NCBI GenBank assembly: GCA_014960805.1
Contig: CP063163.1
Span: 4,365,001-4,429,000, forward strand
Length of the DNA stretch: 64,000 nucleotides
Reading direction: 5' to 3'
From: Cytobacillus suaedae
GTDB lineage: Bacteria; Bacillota; Bacilli; Bacillales; Bacillaceae_L
Shown: positions 44,931-54,532 of the stretch, piece after piece
Numbering within the stretch: the first letter of the stretch is position 1
Layout of the letters: each line of letters opens with the position of its first letter
Notes under the pieces: generated by a model
Seen by the model: only the letters and a program-made list of their open reading frames with translations
What the model was told of the DNA's origin: nothing
The model's database searches: none
Position numbers and translations under genes: made by a program

Positions 44931-46541
44931 CTATTTCGAGCGTGAACGTCCCCGCCCCTGAGCTCCACTCTGCCCTGAAGACTTGCCTCTAGCTGAACGT
45001 CCCATAACCGATTGGCTTCGTGACCCTGTTCTTGAATTTCTTCCACTGTCTGGTCTTTTTGACTCTGTTCTAGAGCTTCTTCCACTGTCTGGTCTTTTTG
45101 GCTCGGCTCTCGAACTTCTTCCACTGTCTGGTCTTTTTGACTCTGCTCTTGAACTTCTTCCACTTTCTGGTCTTTTTGACTCTGTTCTAGAACTATCTCC
45201 GTCTGCTCTTTGATAATCCATTCTTGAAGTTTTTGGACTACTTTCTGATGATGCTCGCCCAGATCTTCTATCCCTTCCTGCTTCCCTAGAGTTAGGTCTG
45301 CCCGGTCTGGTTGATTTTTTCTGCCTATCACCAGTTTGTCTATTGAATGACCGCTTTCTATCTCCCTCTGGGTTACTCCCTCTACTCTCAAATTCATCTC
45401 TAGTTTCATTTGAGAGACGTCCATTAGATAATTCTACACTTTGCTTTTCGAGAGTGATTTTAATTTCTTTTTCAATCATTGTTAAATAATTTCGGTCCTT
45501 AGGTGCCACAAACGTAACCGCTACGCCCTCTTCACCCGCTCTACCGGTACGGCCAATTCGATGAATGTAGCTTTCAACATCTTCTGGAATATCGTAATTA
45601 AATACATGTGTAACTCCTGTCACGTCTAAGCCACGTGCAGCAACATCGGTTGCAACTAAAAACTGCATTTGCGCTTCTCTAAAACGCTTCATTACATGCT
45701 CACGCTTTGCCTGTGAAAGATCGCCATGTAATTCATCAGAATTATAACCATTAGCCTTCATGGCTTCATTTAACTTACCAGCTCTTCTTTTTGTACGACA
45801 GAAAATAATCGCTAAAAACGGCTGATATTCATCTAACAGCTTAAAGAGTGCGGCCTGCTTTGCACGATCGGTAGTTTCAACCACTAGCTGCTTAATACCA
45901 GTTACCGTTAACTGTTTTGCCTTCACTTTTATATCTACCGGATCTTTCATATATCGTTTTGCAAGTGACTTAACTTGGTCAGGCATTGTTGCGGAGAATA
46001 AAAGAGTTTGTCTCGTTGATAGAGTTTCATAAATAATCTCTTCGACCTCAGGTAAAAAGCCCATATGTAGCATTTGATCTGCTTCATCTAATACAAGTGT
46101 CGACACAGTAGATAAATCCACTGTCTCTCTACGTATATGATCTAAAAGTCTACCAGGAGTTGCAATGACAATTTGAATCCCTCTAGTTAGTTTTTTCACC
46201 TGGCGATCCACATCTTGACCACCATACACCGCAAGAATATGTATGTCCTCCATTTTTTCCAATAACTTATTCACTTCAGCTGTTATCTGCAGAGCAAGTT
46301 CTCTTGTCGGAGTAACGATTAGAGCCTGAACCTCTTTGTTTGCTGGATTTACCTTCTCTAAAATAGGTAAAATAAACGCCAATGTTTTACCTGTCCCTGT
46401 TTGTGCTTGCGCAATTACGTCCTTACCTTGAAGCACCTCCGGAATCGCTTGCTCCTGAATCGAAGTTGGCTCCAAAATCCCATTCTTCTTTAATACACGA
46501 TCTAACTCTTTCCTAATACCTAATTCTAAAAAACCTTGCAT
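44931..46541 (-). CDS. DEAD-box RNA helicase with repetitive RS/KRPDSG tail
   Basis: 536 residues. The helicase core (about 1-370) is complete: Q motif [10 protein letters not shown], Walker A AQTGTGKT (46-53), [20 protein letters not shown] in [13 protein letters not shown], and the C-terminal [10 protein letters not shown] ... DVAARGLDV ... HRIGRTGR. From about 380 on the tail is low-complexity, basic and serine-rich, with four exact-length 13-residue repeats of the type [13 protein letters not shown], ending in a GRGRSR stretch. Such tails bind RNA. It differs from CshA/CshB mainly in this tail, so no symbol is given. ATG 46541 with AGAGGTG. Confidence 0.92.
   Translation of the reverse strand: MQGFLELGIRKELDRVLKKNGILEPTSIQEQAIPEVLQGKDVIAQAQTGTGKTLAFILPILEKVNPANKEVQALIVTPTRELALQITAEVNKLLEKMEDIHILAVYGGQDVDRQVKKLTRGIQIVIATPGRLLDHIRRETVDLSTVSTLVLDEADQMLHMGFLPEVEEIIYETLSTRQTLLFSATMPDQVKSLAKRYMKDPVDIKVKAKQLTVTGIKQLVVETTDRAKQAALFKLLDEYQPFLAIIFCRTKRRAGKLNEAMKANGYNSDELHGDLSQAKREHVMKRFREAQMQFLVATDVAARGLDVTGVTHVFNYDIPEDVESYIHRIGRTGRAGEEGVAVTFVAPKDRNYLTMIEKEIKITLEKQSVELSNGRLSNETRDEFESRGSNPEGDRKRSFNRQTGDRQKKSTRPGRPNSREAGRDRRSGRASSESSPKTSRMDYQRADGDSSRTESKRPESGRSSRAESKRPDSGRSSRAEPKRPDSGRSSRTESKRPDSGRNSRTGSRSQSVMGRSARGKSSGQSGAQGRGRSRSK
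45038..45193. repeat. Four 39-bp tandem repeats inside the helicase gene
   Basis: TTCTTCCACTGTCTGGTCTT starts at 45038, 45077, 45116 and 45155, giving a 39-bp period (13 codons) with few differences. The frame is kept, so copy number can change without breaking the gene, and a length-variable tail is expected. Confidence 0.9.
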
Positions 46542-46649
46542 TCAAAACACCTCTACTTTTATTAAAATCCGTCACTGTTGTTAAAATACTCCTCATTATA
46601 GCATTTTCTACTAGTGTTAATATTATTTGTAGGAACTAGGTCATTTTCT

Positions 46650-46683
46650 ATAAAAAAAGGGTGACTCAACATTTGAATCACCA
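46650..46683 (-). terminator. Terminator of the lipoprotein/GGDEF-HD-GYP unit
   Basis: GGTGACTCAA pairs with TTGAATCACC (one mismatch); on the minus strand TTTTTTTA follows. Confidence 0.85.
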
Positions 46684-46698
46684 CTTTCACCCCAAAAA

Positions 46699-48549
46699 TT
46701 AACTTGTCATTTCCATTGATTGTTTATATAAATCATCAACAAGAGTTAGGAAGGTTTCTACAACTTCTTCATCAAACTGTGTGCCTTTCCCTTTGGTAAG
46801 CTCACTAATTGCTACCTCAAGAGTTAATGGAGCCTTACGGTAAGGTCTTGCAGATGTCATCGAATGAAAAGCATCAACCACTCCAATTATACGAGCACCT
46901 AATGGAATTTCATCCTTTGCTAATCCATTAGGATATCCTCTTCCATCTGGTCTTTCATGATGATATAGAACGTAAGGCAAAATATCTTTTAACTCTTCAA
47001 CATTTGCTAGAATATTGTAACCAAGTACCGGATGTGTTTTCATAATAGTGAACTCTTCATCCGTAAGACGCCCTTCTTTATTTAAAATAGAATCAGGGAC
47101 CCCAATTTTACCAACATCATGTAGCAGTCCCGCAATAGAAACACGGTGTACCTCTTCATCTCCCAAGCCCATACTACTTGCTACAGTAGCAGCATAACGG
47201 GAAACCATCTCGGAATGACTATGTGTGTACGAGTCCTTCAGCTCAACCGCTCTTGTTAATGAAAGGACGGTGTTAAAGATCCATCGTTGGTCCACAAGTT
47301 TTCGTTGGTACTCTTTATTTGTAGCTATATTCATTTCACTTGCTAAAATGACTCGATTTTTCCCAAGTCCTTTTGCGGCATACATGGCTTGGTCTGCTAG
47401 ATGTACAATATTTTCTTCATCCGTGTCATCTGGGTATAATGCAATTCCCATACTTATTGTGATTGGCGTTAACACACTTTTATTTCCATGAATTGAGACC
47501 TTAGTTCGAATATGTTCAGCTATCACTTTTGCCTTTTTACTGTCTGTTGCTGGCATGATTACAACAAATTCTTCCCCACCATATCGGCATACAATATCGG
47601 TTGAACGAACATTATCGATGATTAAATTTGTAATTTCCTTTAAAATTTTATCTCCATAAATATGACCTTCATTATCATTTAATTTCTTAAAATTATCTAT
47701 ATCGCAGAAAAGAAGGGCCATTGGCTCGCTCGTTTTTTTAGAATCTTGAATAGACTCAGCCAACTTATGCTTGAAATATGCACTGTTAAAGGCACCTGTT
47801 AAAGGGTCCGTTATACTTTTATAGTATCTGTCCTCTAAGTTAACAACCATATCATTAAATGCATGAGCGACTTCATTAATCTCCTGACTTGCGTTCATTT
47901 CAAGTTCTTCATAAGGCTTCCCTTGTTGAATCGTAAGAGCAGCCTCCCTAAGGGTCATTAATGGCCATACTAGTAACCGTCTAATGATGAACCATAAAAC
48001 AACTAATAATACGATACTTATTGCTAGTCCACCAAACATTGTAAAGAGAATTCTCTGGTTTACTAGCTTCATATCTTCTGTATTATTTAGTAGTAGTTCT
48101 ATGGCTCCTGTCACTACTCCATCTTCTATCAAAGGTGATACTAATCTCACTTTGAAAACATCATCTTCCTCATAATGAGCAACCATTGTTTTCCCTTCAT
48201 TAAAAGTGGGTGCTAAAACCTGCTCTGTATCTTGCCCAAGCTTGCTACGTTCAGTTGAAGCTGCTACTTGATGCTTGCCTTCTATAACTGTATAAAGATT
48301 CAATTCAAGGACGTTTTCTTCCCGATGTTTAATATAATCGAAGGTTTGTTGAACATCGTTAATAGACCTGTTTTCTTCATATCTTCCGTTAATAGCTGTT
48401 GTAATTCCTTTAAGTTGACTAACATACGTCTCTTTTACAGCGTTCCTTAGGGTATGAGAGCCTTGAAGCACGATCGTTGAAATGGTAAGGATGATGACTA
48501 TTGTAAATATGGATATAATCTTGGCTTGTAAACTTAGTTTTTTCAACAC
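46699..48549 (-). CDS. Membrane GGDEF + HD-GYP cyclic-di-GMP protein
   Basis: 616 residues. Membrane helix (about 8-28), outside sensor (about 30-165), second helix (170-189), HAMP-like segment (190-240), GGDEF domain (about 246-405) and HD-GYP domain (about 430-600). The cyclase motif is GGEEF (324-328) with FCDIDNFKK for metal binding and an intact RSTD inhibitory site (315-318) five residues before it. The HD-GYP part has HD at 477-478 and HHERPDGRGYP (530-540). Both making and breaking of cyclic di-GMP are therefore possible. ATG 48549; a predicted lipoprotein gene ends 18 bp upstream, so they are probably cotranscribed. Confidence 0.92.
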   Translation of the reverse strand: MLKKLSLQAKIISIFTIVIILTISTIVLQGSHTLRNAVKETYVSQLKGITTAINGRYEENRSINDVQQTFDYIKHREENVLELNLYTVIEGKHQVAASTERSKLGQDTEQVLAPTFNEGKTMVAHYEEDDVFKVRLVSPLIEDGVVTGAIELLLNNTEDMKLVNQRILFTMFGGLAISIVLLVVLWFIIRRLLVWPLMTLREAALTIQQGKPYEELEMNASQEINEVAHAFNDMVVNLEDRYYKSITDPLTGAFNSAYFKHKLAESIQDSKKTSEPMALLFCDIDNFKKLNDNEGHIYGDKILKEITNLIIDNVRSTDIVCRYGGEEFVVIMPATDSKKAKVIAEHIRTKVSIHGNKSVLTPITISMGIALYPDDTDEENIVHLADQAMYAAKGLGKNRVILASEMNIATNKEYQRKLVDQRWIFNTVLSLTRAVELKDSYTHSHSEMVSRYAATVASSMGLGDEEVHRVSIAGLLHDVGKIGVPDSILNKEGRLTDEEFTIMKTHPVLGYNILANVEELKDILPYVLYHHERPDGRGYPNGLAKDEIPLGARIIGVVDAFHSMTSARPYRKAPLTLEVAISELTKGKGTQFDEEVVETFLTLVDDLYKQSMEMTS

Positions 48550-48567
48550 ATTTCGCTCCTACTTGCT

Positions 48568-48975
48568 CTACTTAATCTCAAACTCTACTGTTTCCGTCAC
48601 TCCATACGGCGTGTGGTCATTGTTGTGCAAAGAAACTCTTACAACGTGCTGACCCTTCTCTAAGTCTTCCAAAACATAGGACTGTTGCTTAACACCTTGC
48701 TTTTCCCCATTATCTAAATAAAGATGAATATGTCCTTCGCCATTAACCTTTTTTGAACCATAATTCTTTGCAGATATTTTTAAATCTGTATCTATTAAAA
48801 CTGTGGCATTATCACCATCTACTTTTATTTCAACCGCTAGATGTGGCTTTATACTATTACTAGTCGCATTTTCTTCTTCAACTATTACAAAGTCGGTTGC
48901 TGAATTGTGACTGCACCCCATCAAATCAAATGCTAGAAATACTACAAGTAATGTTGAAGAATACATTCTTTTCAT
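48568..48975 (-). CDS. Putative lipoprotein
   Basis: 135 residues. The N-terminus is a lipoprotein signal: MKRMYSSTLLVVFLAFDLMGCS with lipobox LMGC, so the cysteine at residue 21 would be lipidated at the outer face. The remainder is a small beta-rich domain (KISAKNYGSKKVNGEGHIH, LYLDNGEKQGVKQQS, GQHVVRVSLHNNDHTPYG) of a type resembling immunoglobulin- or CopC-like ligand-binding folds; this is inference. It lies 18 bp upstream of the cyclic-di-GMP sensor, and could feed it a signal. Family not recognised. Confidence 0.8.
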   Translation of the reverse strand: MKRMYSSTLLVVFLAFDLMGCSHNSATDFVIVEEENATSNSIKPHLAVEIKVDGDNATVLIDTDLKISAKNYGSKKVNGEGHIHLYLDNGEKQGVKQQSYVLEDLEKGQHVVRVSLHNNDHTPYGVTETVEFEIK

Positions 48976-49127
48976 AAAATTTCCCCTTTAAATAAAACTA
49001 ATTATGAATATAGTAATTATCAGATTTAATTATACTATTGTCACCTTATTAAAAATAGTAAATTTTAACTAACTTAGCTCTTAACCTTAGGACCTACTTA
49101 ACCTAATCATCTACATATTCACCAAAC

Positions 49128-49444
49128 TCACGGTAGTTGATAGATTCCCGATTCGATTCTTTCCACTTTCCCCTCAATAAACGGAAACAAGGCAGCTATA
49201 ATTCCTTGATATTCTACATACGTTTGGTTATCTATCGTTTTTAGCGGTGCAGGTATTTGAAAGGATAGTTGATGCGAATGTAATTGAAAGAGAATCTCGT
49301 GTTCATATTGCAGTTTTTTAATTTTCCATATAGTCGAAGAATGTTTTTTTATCACTTACTTGTACTTTATAGCTCCATTTTGCAGCGGAGTTACCCTGTA
49401 GTTTTTCATATAGATAGAAATTTTTTAATATCGTTATCCATCAT
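49128..49444 (-). pseudogene. Decayed aminoglycoside-phosphotransferase-like kinase fragment
   Basis: An AAAAGGAG site and ATG at 49444 start MMDNDIKKFLS, but the frame ends at once. A shift by one base gives YEKLQGNSAAKWSYKVQVS, and another shift near 49320 gives KKLQYEHEILFQLHSHQL ... VEYQGIIAALFPFIEGKVE, ending at a stop near 49128. The order (N-lobe strands, YEHEILFQLH helix, ALFPFIEG hinge) looks like an APH/choline-kinase fold, but the catalytic lobe is missing. So it has two frameshifts plus C-terminal loss. The family call is by pattern. Confidence 0.68.
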
Positions 49445-49548
49445 TTCTAACTCCTTTTACTACTAATTGGAATTTATCATACATTATCCACGCATAATTG
49501 GGAATATTAACCGTAAAATACCAGTTAGTGTGGAAGGAGTAATAAAAT

Positions 49549-51078
49549 ATGGATCAAACTGATTCAAAGTTACCTCAAATGCCGGAACCTTATTGGAGGT
49601 CCTCCGTTGATTTACAAACATTCCCTAAGTTAACATCAGATCAAACTGTTGACGTAGCCATCGTAGGTGGAGGGATCACAGGAATCACGGCAGCATACAA
49701 ACTTTCTAAAGAGGGAGTAAAAGTTGCCCTTATTGATGCCGGAACTATTTTAAATGGAACAACCGGGCATACAACTGCAAAAATCACCTCTCAACATGGT
49801 CTAATCTATGACCAATTCATTAGTGACTTTGGAGAAGAAAATGCCAAATTATATTACGAATCTACTGCGAACTCCCTAGAGTTTATAAGGGAAACGATTC
49901 ATGAAAATAATATAGAATGTGATTTAACTGAAGAAGATGCTTATATTTATACAAATTCAGATGAATACATAAGTAAATTAGAAAAAGAGTTTGCAGCCTA
50001 TCAAAAGCTAGGTATCAACGGAGAGTTACACGATAGCATCCCTCTTCCATTTCTAGAGGTAAAAAGAGCATTATCGATTAAAAACCAAGCGCAATATCAT
50101 CCATTAAAATATTTGAACCACTTAACGAAGATCATAACAGACAATGGTGGAAGCATTTATGAAAATACAACTGCGGTTGATATTGAAAATGGACCAAAAC
50201 CTACTGTCATAACTAGAGATGGATTAAAAATAAATTGTAACTATGTTATTGTAGCTTCCCATTTCCCTTTCAATGATTTTACTGGTGCTTACTTTGCAAG
50301 AATGTATGCTGACCGATCCTATATTTTAGGTGTAACAGTAGAGGAGGAATTCCCTGGTGGTATGTACTTGAGTGCTGAGAGTCCAAGTAGATCCCTTCGC
50401 TATACAGAAATGAATGGTGAAAAACTTATTTTAGTTAGTGGCGAAAGTCATAAAACTGGCCAAGGAATCAGCACCATAAAACACTATGAGGCACTCGAAC
50501 AGTTTTCAAAGGAAATATTCAAGGTAAAAGAGATTCCTTATCGTTGGTCAGCACAAGACTATACTACATTAGATAAGCTACCATATATCGGACATGCTAC
50601 TTCTATTCATGAAAATATATTAATTGGAACAGGTTATTTTAAATGGGGAATGACAAATGGCACAACAGCTGGTTTATTATTAAGTGACATTGTGCTAAAC
50701 CGAGAAAATCCATATAAAGAGCTCTTTTCGCCACAACGTTTTAATGCTGATAAAAGCATTACGAAGTTTGTCTCAATTAATGCAGATGTAGCAAAGCATT
50801 TAATTAAAGGAAAATTAGAAAATGGAAACAAGAGTCCAGAAGAATTAGCAGCTGGGGAAGGTTCTGTCGTTTCTTTCAACGGAAAAAGAGCAGGAGCTTT
50901 TAAAAATAAGGATGGAGAGTTATTTGTGGTAGATACCACTTGTACTCACATGGGCTGTGAGGTTGAATGGAACAGTGGAGACTGTACGTGGGACTGCCCA
51001 TGTCACGGTTCGCGATTCTCTTATGAAGGAGAAGTGGTTGAAGGTCCTGCTAAGAAACCACTGAAACGAATCGAATAA
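49549..51078 (+). CDS. FAD-dependent oxidoreductase fused to a Rieske domain (YhfW-like)
   Basis: 509 residues. The N-terminal FAD-binding DAO fold has VDVAIVGGGITGITAAYKL near residues 33-51. The middle matches glycine oxidase-like enzymes (TTGHTTAKITSQHGL, ENILIGTGYFKWGMTNG). The last 100 residues are a Rieske [2Fe-2S] domain with C465-T-H467 and C483-P-C-H486, the ligands of the cluster. B. subtilis YhfW has the same fusion. The electron donor and the substrate are not known. ATG 49549 with GGAAGGAG. Monocistronic with its own terminator. Confidence 0.92.
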   Translation: MDQTDSKLPQMPEPYWRSSVDLQTFPKLTSDQTVDVAIVGGGITGITAAYKLSKEGVKVALIDAGTILNGTTGHTTAKITSQHGLIYDQFISDFGEENAKLYYESTANSLEFIRETIHENNIECDLTEEDAYIYTNSDEYISKLEKEFAAYQKLGINGELHDSIPLPFLEVKRALSIKNQAQYHPLKYLNHLTKIITDNGGSIYENTTAVDIENGPKPTVITRDGLKINCNYVIVASHFPFNDFTGAYFARMYADRSYILGVTVEEEFPGGMYLSAESPSRSLRYTEMNGEKLILVSGESHKTGQGISTIKHYEALEQFSKEIFKVKEIPYRWSAQDYTTLDKLPYIGHATSIHENILIGTGYFKWGMTNGTTAGLLLSDIVLNRENPYKELFSPQRFNADKSITKFVSINADVAKHLIKGKLENGNKSPEELAAGEGSVVSFNGKRAGAFKNKDGELFVVDTTCTHMGCEVEWNSGDCTWDCPCHGSRFSYEGEVVEGPAKKPLKRIE

Positions 51079-51088
51079 ATGTATTTAG

Positions 51089-51120
51089 AAGACTAGTCCT
51101 TTTCGGGCTAGTCTTTGTTT
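51089..51120. terminator. Terminator between FAD-Rieske gene and aldo/keto reductase
   Basis: GACTAGTCC pairs with GGGCTAGTC, followed by TTTGTTT. Convergent genes share it. Confidence 0.85.
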
Positions 51121-52061
51121 ATATATATGACCTGATTAACTTTGACTACTGCTTCTTGTGGCAATTCTTTATGTAAAACTTGGACATTATGTAATAGCTG
51201 CTCTTCACTTGTCACGCCAATAAGAGCACTTGCTACCACGGGTTCTTTTAAAACCCAAAGGATGGCCAGTTCTGCCAAGGTTAACTCATATTCTCTAGCA
51301 ATTCTTTCTAAGTCCCGAGCCTTCTCTATATTTTCAGTTGTATGTAGCTTTCCAAAAAATTTATTGATATTTGGATTATTTGCTCGACTATTTTGAGGAA
51401 CACCCTTGTTATATTTCCCAGTTAATACTCCTTGTGCTAGTGGACTGAACACAATAGCACCAATACCCAGTCTTTTTGAAATTGGTAAAATTTCATTTTC
51501 TATCGTTGGGTTTAACATACTGTATTCACATTGATTAACGATCATTCTAGCTACTCGACTTTGATTTGCAATGCTCTGTACTTCCTGAAGCTGATGTGCA
51601 GTCCAATTACTGACCCCTGCATATCTTATTTTTCCTTGTTTTGTTAAATCATCAATTGCCCTTACTGTCTCACTAACTGGTGTTTCCTTATCATAGGAAT
51701 GGCAGTAGAAAATATCAATATAGTCAAGGTTCATTCTTTTTAGGCTTGCATGTACTGATTCAAAAAGATGCTTACGAGATAAACCCTTTTCCGTTGGACT
51801 GTTTCCTGTTGGATAATAAGCTTTTGTTCCAATAACGATTGAATCTCGTTTTATTTCTTTCATCGCAATTCCAATAAGGCGCTCGGCTTCACCATTCTGA
51901 TAGACATTGGCCGTATCAAAATAATTAATTCCTAATTCATATGCTTTACGAAGGATTGAAGTTGTCTCATTTACTCCAAGCTTATCCCCGAATGTTAAGT
52001 GACTGCCTAAACTTAACTCACTTACTTTTAATCCTGAATTGCCTAGTATTCTATAGTTCAT
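51108..52061 (-). CDS. Aldo/keto reductase
   Basis: 317 residues from ATG 52061 (MNYRILGNSGLKVSELSLG); a GTG eight codons earlier is possible. NADPH-dependent TIM-barrel reductase. The catalytic tetrad is visible: D in YFDTANVYQNG, Y in the same segment, K in VIGTKAYYPTG, and H in IFYCHSYDKETP. Relatives are the shaker-beta/YghZ type (GQGVLTGKYN). Substrate unknown. Convergent with the FAD-Rieske gene. Confidence 0.92.
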   Translation of the reverse strand: MNYRILGNSGLKVSELSLGSHLTFGDKLGVNETTSILRKAYELGINYFDTANVYQNGEAERLIGIAMKEIKRDSIVIGTKAYYPTGNSPTEKGLSRKHLFESVHASLKRMNLDYIDIFYCHSYDKETPVSETVRAIDDLTKQGKIRYAGVSNWTAHQLQEVQSIANQSRVARMIVNQCEYSMLNPTIENEILPISKRLGIGAIVFSPLAQGVLTGKYNKGVPQNSRANNPNINKFFGKLHTTENIEKARDLERIAREYELTLAELAILWVLKEPVVASALIGVTSEEQLLHNVQVLHKELPQEAVVKVNQVIYINKD

Positions 52062-52228
52062 CGCTACCCTACCCTTATCTCTCACTGTAACTTTTACATT
52101 ATACTAGCTTCAAATTAATGGCAATATCTTAGATTGGTGTCTGCCTTTAAAGAGCATAAATTGACAGGATTTAAACCCAGATTGTTTCTAAAATACAATT
52201 ATTAAACTGAATGTGAGGTTTTTTTATT

Positions 52229-52591
52229 ATGTGGAAAAGAATTGAGTGTGTGGCAATTTATACCGAAGATATAGAGGCCTCAGTTGAATTTTATCAACAA
52301 ATGGGGCTTACAAAAACATGGGATACCTTTCAAGATGATACTCAGCACAATAGACTTGTGGGGTTAACCTATCCTGAAGGTGGTTCACAGCTTGTACTAA
52401 AAAATAATCCCAATCTACACTTTATAGAAATTGAGATTATGGTTGATGATGTTGTTGAGATTTATAACAGATTGAGTGAAATGAATAAGCAAATCACCTG
52501 GATTCGTAAGCCTTTTAATAACCTTTTAGGAGGCCATGTCGCAGTTATGCAAGCACCTGATCAAAATGTGTTTGTATTAGTAGGAAAATAG
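52229..52591 (+). CDS. VOC-family (glyoxalase-like) protein
   Basis: 120 residues with the betaalpha-beta-beta-beta module of the vicinal oxygen chelate superfamily: RIECVAIYTEDIEASVEFYQQMGL at the start, then DDTQHNRLVGLTYPEGG, IEIEIMVDDVVEIYNRL, and GGHVAVMQAPDQNVFVLVGK. A glutamate in FIEIEI may be a metal ligand. Reaction not known; lactoylglutathione lyase-like or a thiol-transfer enzyme. ATG 52229. Confidence 0.88.
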   Translation: MWKRIECVAIYTEDIEASVEFYQQMGLTKTWDTFQDDTQHNRLVGLTYPEGGSQLVLKNNPNLHFIEIEIMVDDVVEIYNRLSEMNKQITWIRKPFNNLLGGHVAVMQAPDQNVFVLVGK

Positions 52592-52605
52592 GAGAAGCGT
52601 AAAGA

Positions 52606-52638
52606 AAAAGTAGAGAGGAATCCTCTCTACTTAATTTA
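52606..52638. terminator. Bidirectional terminator
   Basis: AAGTAGAGAGGA (52608-52619) pairs perfectly with TCCTCTCTACTT (52621-52632). Confidence 0.85.
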
Positions 52639-54303
52639 CTTCAACAAATATACTCTTGCTTCATATGGCTTTAGTATAAATTCATCTAGGTCTGAATTTG
52701 CTACTTCATAGTTTGTTAAAAGTACTTCTGCCTGATTAAATGTTAGGTTTTCTGGTACTTCAAATACATTCTTATATTCGCTGAAATTACATATTACTAA
52801 AGCTTTTTTATTTTCCAAAGTACGTGTATACGCAAATACCGACGGATGACTTTTCATCACAAGGTCAAAGGTGCCGTATTTAAATACTTCTTGTTCTTTT
52901 CTTAGCCTAATCATTTCTTTATAAAATGCTAATATCGAAGTGTTGTCCTTTAGTTGTTCCTCAACATTAATCGTTTCATAGTTCGGGTTAACACCTATCC
53001 AAGTTTTATCCGAATTAGTGAAACCACCATTGTTTGAACTGTTCCATTGCATAGGCGTACGAGAATTATCTCGACCCCTCTTCTGAATAATTTCCATCAC
53101 TTCTTCATGAGAACGTCCTTTTTTTGTCTCAATGTGATAGTAATTAATCATTCCAACATCATTATAATCTTCGATGTTCGGGAAAGACACATTCGTCATA
53201 CCAATTTCCTGACCTTGATAAATAAATGGTGTACCCTTCATCAAGAAATATAAAGCACCCAGCATTTTAGCACTTTCTTTCCAGTATGTGCTATCAGAAC
53301 CCCATGTAGAGACACTTCGTGGTTGATCATGGTTTTCTAAGAACAAAGCATTCCAGCCTCTACCTTCTAAACCAACTTGCCATTTTTCTAATGTCTTCTT
53401 TAACCCAACCACGTCTACCGCTTGGTCTGTTCCTTTATCCCAAAGCCCTAGGTGTTCAAACTGAAAGATCATATTAAAGTAACCTTCTTTTTCTCCCACC
53501 CATTTGTCTGCATCTTCTAGACTTACTCCATTTGCTTCACCAACAGTCATCACATCATAGTTTTTAATGGTTTTTTGTGAAAACTCTGTTAAGAATTCAT
53601 CAATTCCTTCTACGTTCATCATATAGTCGAAGCAAGGAACGACATCTAAACCTTTTGGATTCGGCATATCAGGAAGACCTGGCTCTTTTTTGATGTGAGA
53701 AATAGCATCTACCCTAAATCCATCAATTCCTTTATCTAACCACCAGTTGACCATGTCATAAAGTGCTTCACGAACTTCTTTGTTTTCCCAGTTTAAGTCA
53801 GGTTGACGAGTTGAGAAGATATGCATGAAGTATTGGTCTGTCTCATCATCGTACTTCCAAGCAGGACCACTAAAAATGGATTCCCAGTTGTTTGGCTCTT
53901 TGCCATCTTTACCATCTCTCCAAATATACCAATCACGTTTTGGATTATCCTTAGAAGAACGCGACTCAATAAACCAGGGATGTTCATCACTCGTATGGTT
54001 AATAACAAGGTCTAGGATTAGTTTCATTCCACGTTTGTGAACTTCATCTAATAGTTCATTGAAATCTTCCATTGTCCCAAACTCATCCATAATGTCTTGA
54101 TAGTCACTAATATCGTAACCGTTATCATCATTAGGCGATTTGTACATTGGACAAATCCAAATAACGTCAATTCCAAGATCCTTTATGTAATCTAACTTTT
54201 GAGTTACACCTTTTAAATCTCCGATACCATCTCCATTAGAATCCATAAAGCTACGTGGATAAATTTGATATGCAGTAGCTTCTTTCCACCAGTACTTTGT
54301 CAA
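52636..54303 (-). CDS. malL: GH13 alpha-glucosidase (oligo-1,6-glucosidase type)
   Basis: Cytoplasmic enzyme splitting alpha-glucosidic bonds in isomaltose-type and maltose-type sugars. 555 residues from TTG 54303 (MTKYWWKEATAYQIYPRSF) with GAGGAG eight bases upstream; the in-frame GTG at 54327 lies before that site. GH13 catalytic residues: nucleophile Asp in GFRVDAISH, Glu in VGEANGVS, and NHD in FLENHDQPR; the N-terminal DSNGDGIGDLKG is typical. A LacI/CcpA-type operator-like site lies about 60 bp upstream. The MalL name follows length and similarity. Confidence 0.9.
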   Translation of the reverse strand: MTKYWWKEATAYQIYPRSFMDSNGDGIGDLKGVTQKLDYIKDLGIDVIWICPMYKSPNDDNGYDISDYQDIMDEFGTMEDFNELLDEVHKRGMKLILDLVINHTSDEHPWFIESRSSKDNPKRDWYIWRDGKDGKEPNNWESIFSGPAWKYDDETDQYFMHIFSTRQPDLNWENKEVREALYDMVNWWLDKGIDGFRVDAISHIKKEPGLPDMPNPKGLDVVPCFDYMMNVEGIDEFLTEFSQKTIKNYDVMTVGEANGVSLEDADKWVGEKEGYFNMIFQFEHLGLWDKGTDQAVDVVGLKKTLEKWQVGLEGRGWNALFLENHDQPRSVSTWGSDSTYWKESAKMLGALYFLMKGTPFIYQGQEIGMTNVSFPNIEDYNDVGMINYYHIETKKGRSHEEVMEIIQKRGRDNSRTPMQWNSSNNGGFTNSDKTWIGVNPNYETINVEEQLKDNTSILAFYKEMIRLRKEQEVFKYGTFDLVMKSHPSVFAYTRTLENKKALVICNFSEYKNVFEVPENLTFNQAEVLLTNYEVANSDLDEFILKPYEARVYLLK

Positions 54304-54364
54304 ACTAATACACTCCTCTGAAAACACTTATTTTATATGCGTTTAGTCCATTTAAATTACTTTG

Positions 54365-54380
54365 TGCAAACGTTTCCGCA
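54365..54380. promoter_or_regulatory. cre / LacI-family operator-like site upstream of malL
   Basis: TGCAAACGTTTCCGCA contains the symmetric core AAACGTTT. It matches 12 of 14 positions of the CcpA cre consensus TGWAARCGYTWNCW and also resembles a LacI-family (MalR type) operator. This fits carbon catabolite control of an alpha-glucosidase. The promoter boxes themselves are not clear. Confidence 0.6.
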
Positions 54381-54495
54381 AGTAAGCAAAAAAAATATTT
54401 CTTACAACCTATTTACATTATATAGTAATTTTACAAACTGGAAAGTAGATATTTTGTTACATTTTACTTTATATAGAATAACAGGTTTTTATGCT

Positions 54496-54532
54496 AAATA
54501 AAAGGAGACAATATTATCATTATTGTCCCCTT
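54496..54532 (-). terminator. Terminator of the TetR/metallo-hydrolase operon
   Basis: GGAGACAAT pairs with ATTGTCCCC (one wobble); TTTTATTT follows on the minus strand. Confidence 0.8.

Noticed and set aside
44909-45424. 171-aa ORF in the tail region of the DEAD-box gene
   Set aside because: Shifted frame of the repeated 39-bp units, giving a low-complexity Q/E/K protein; the in-frame helicase tail explains the region.
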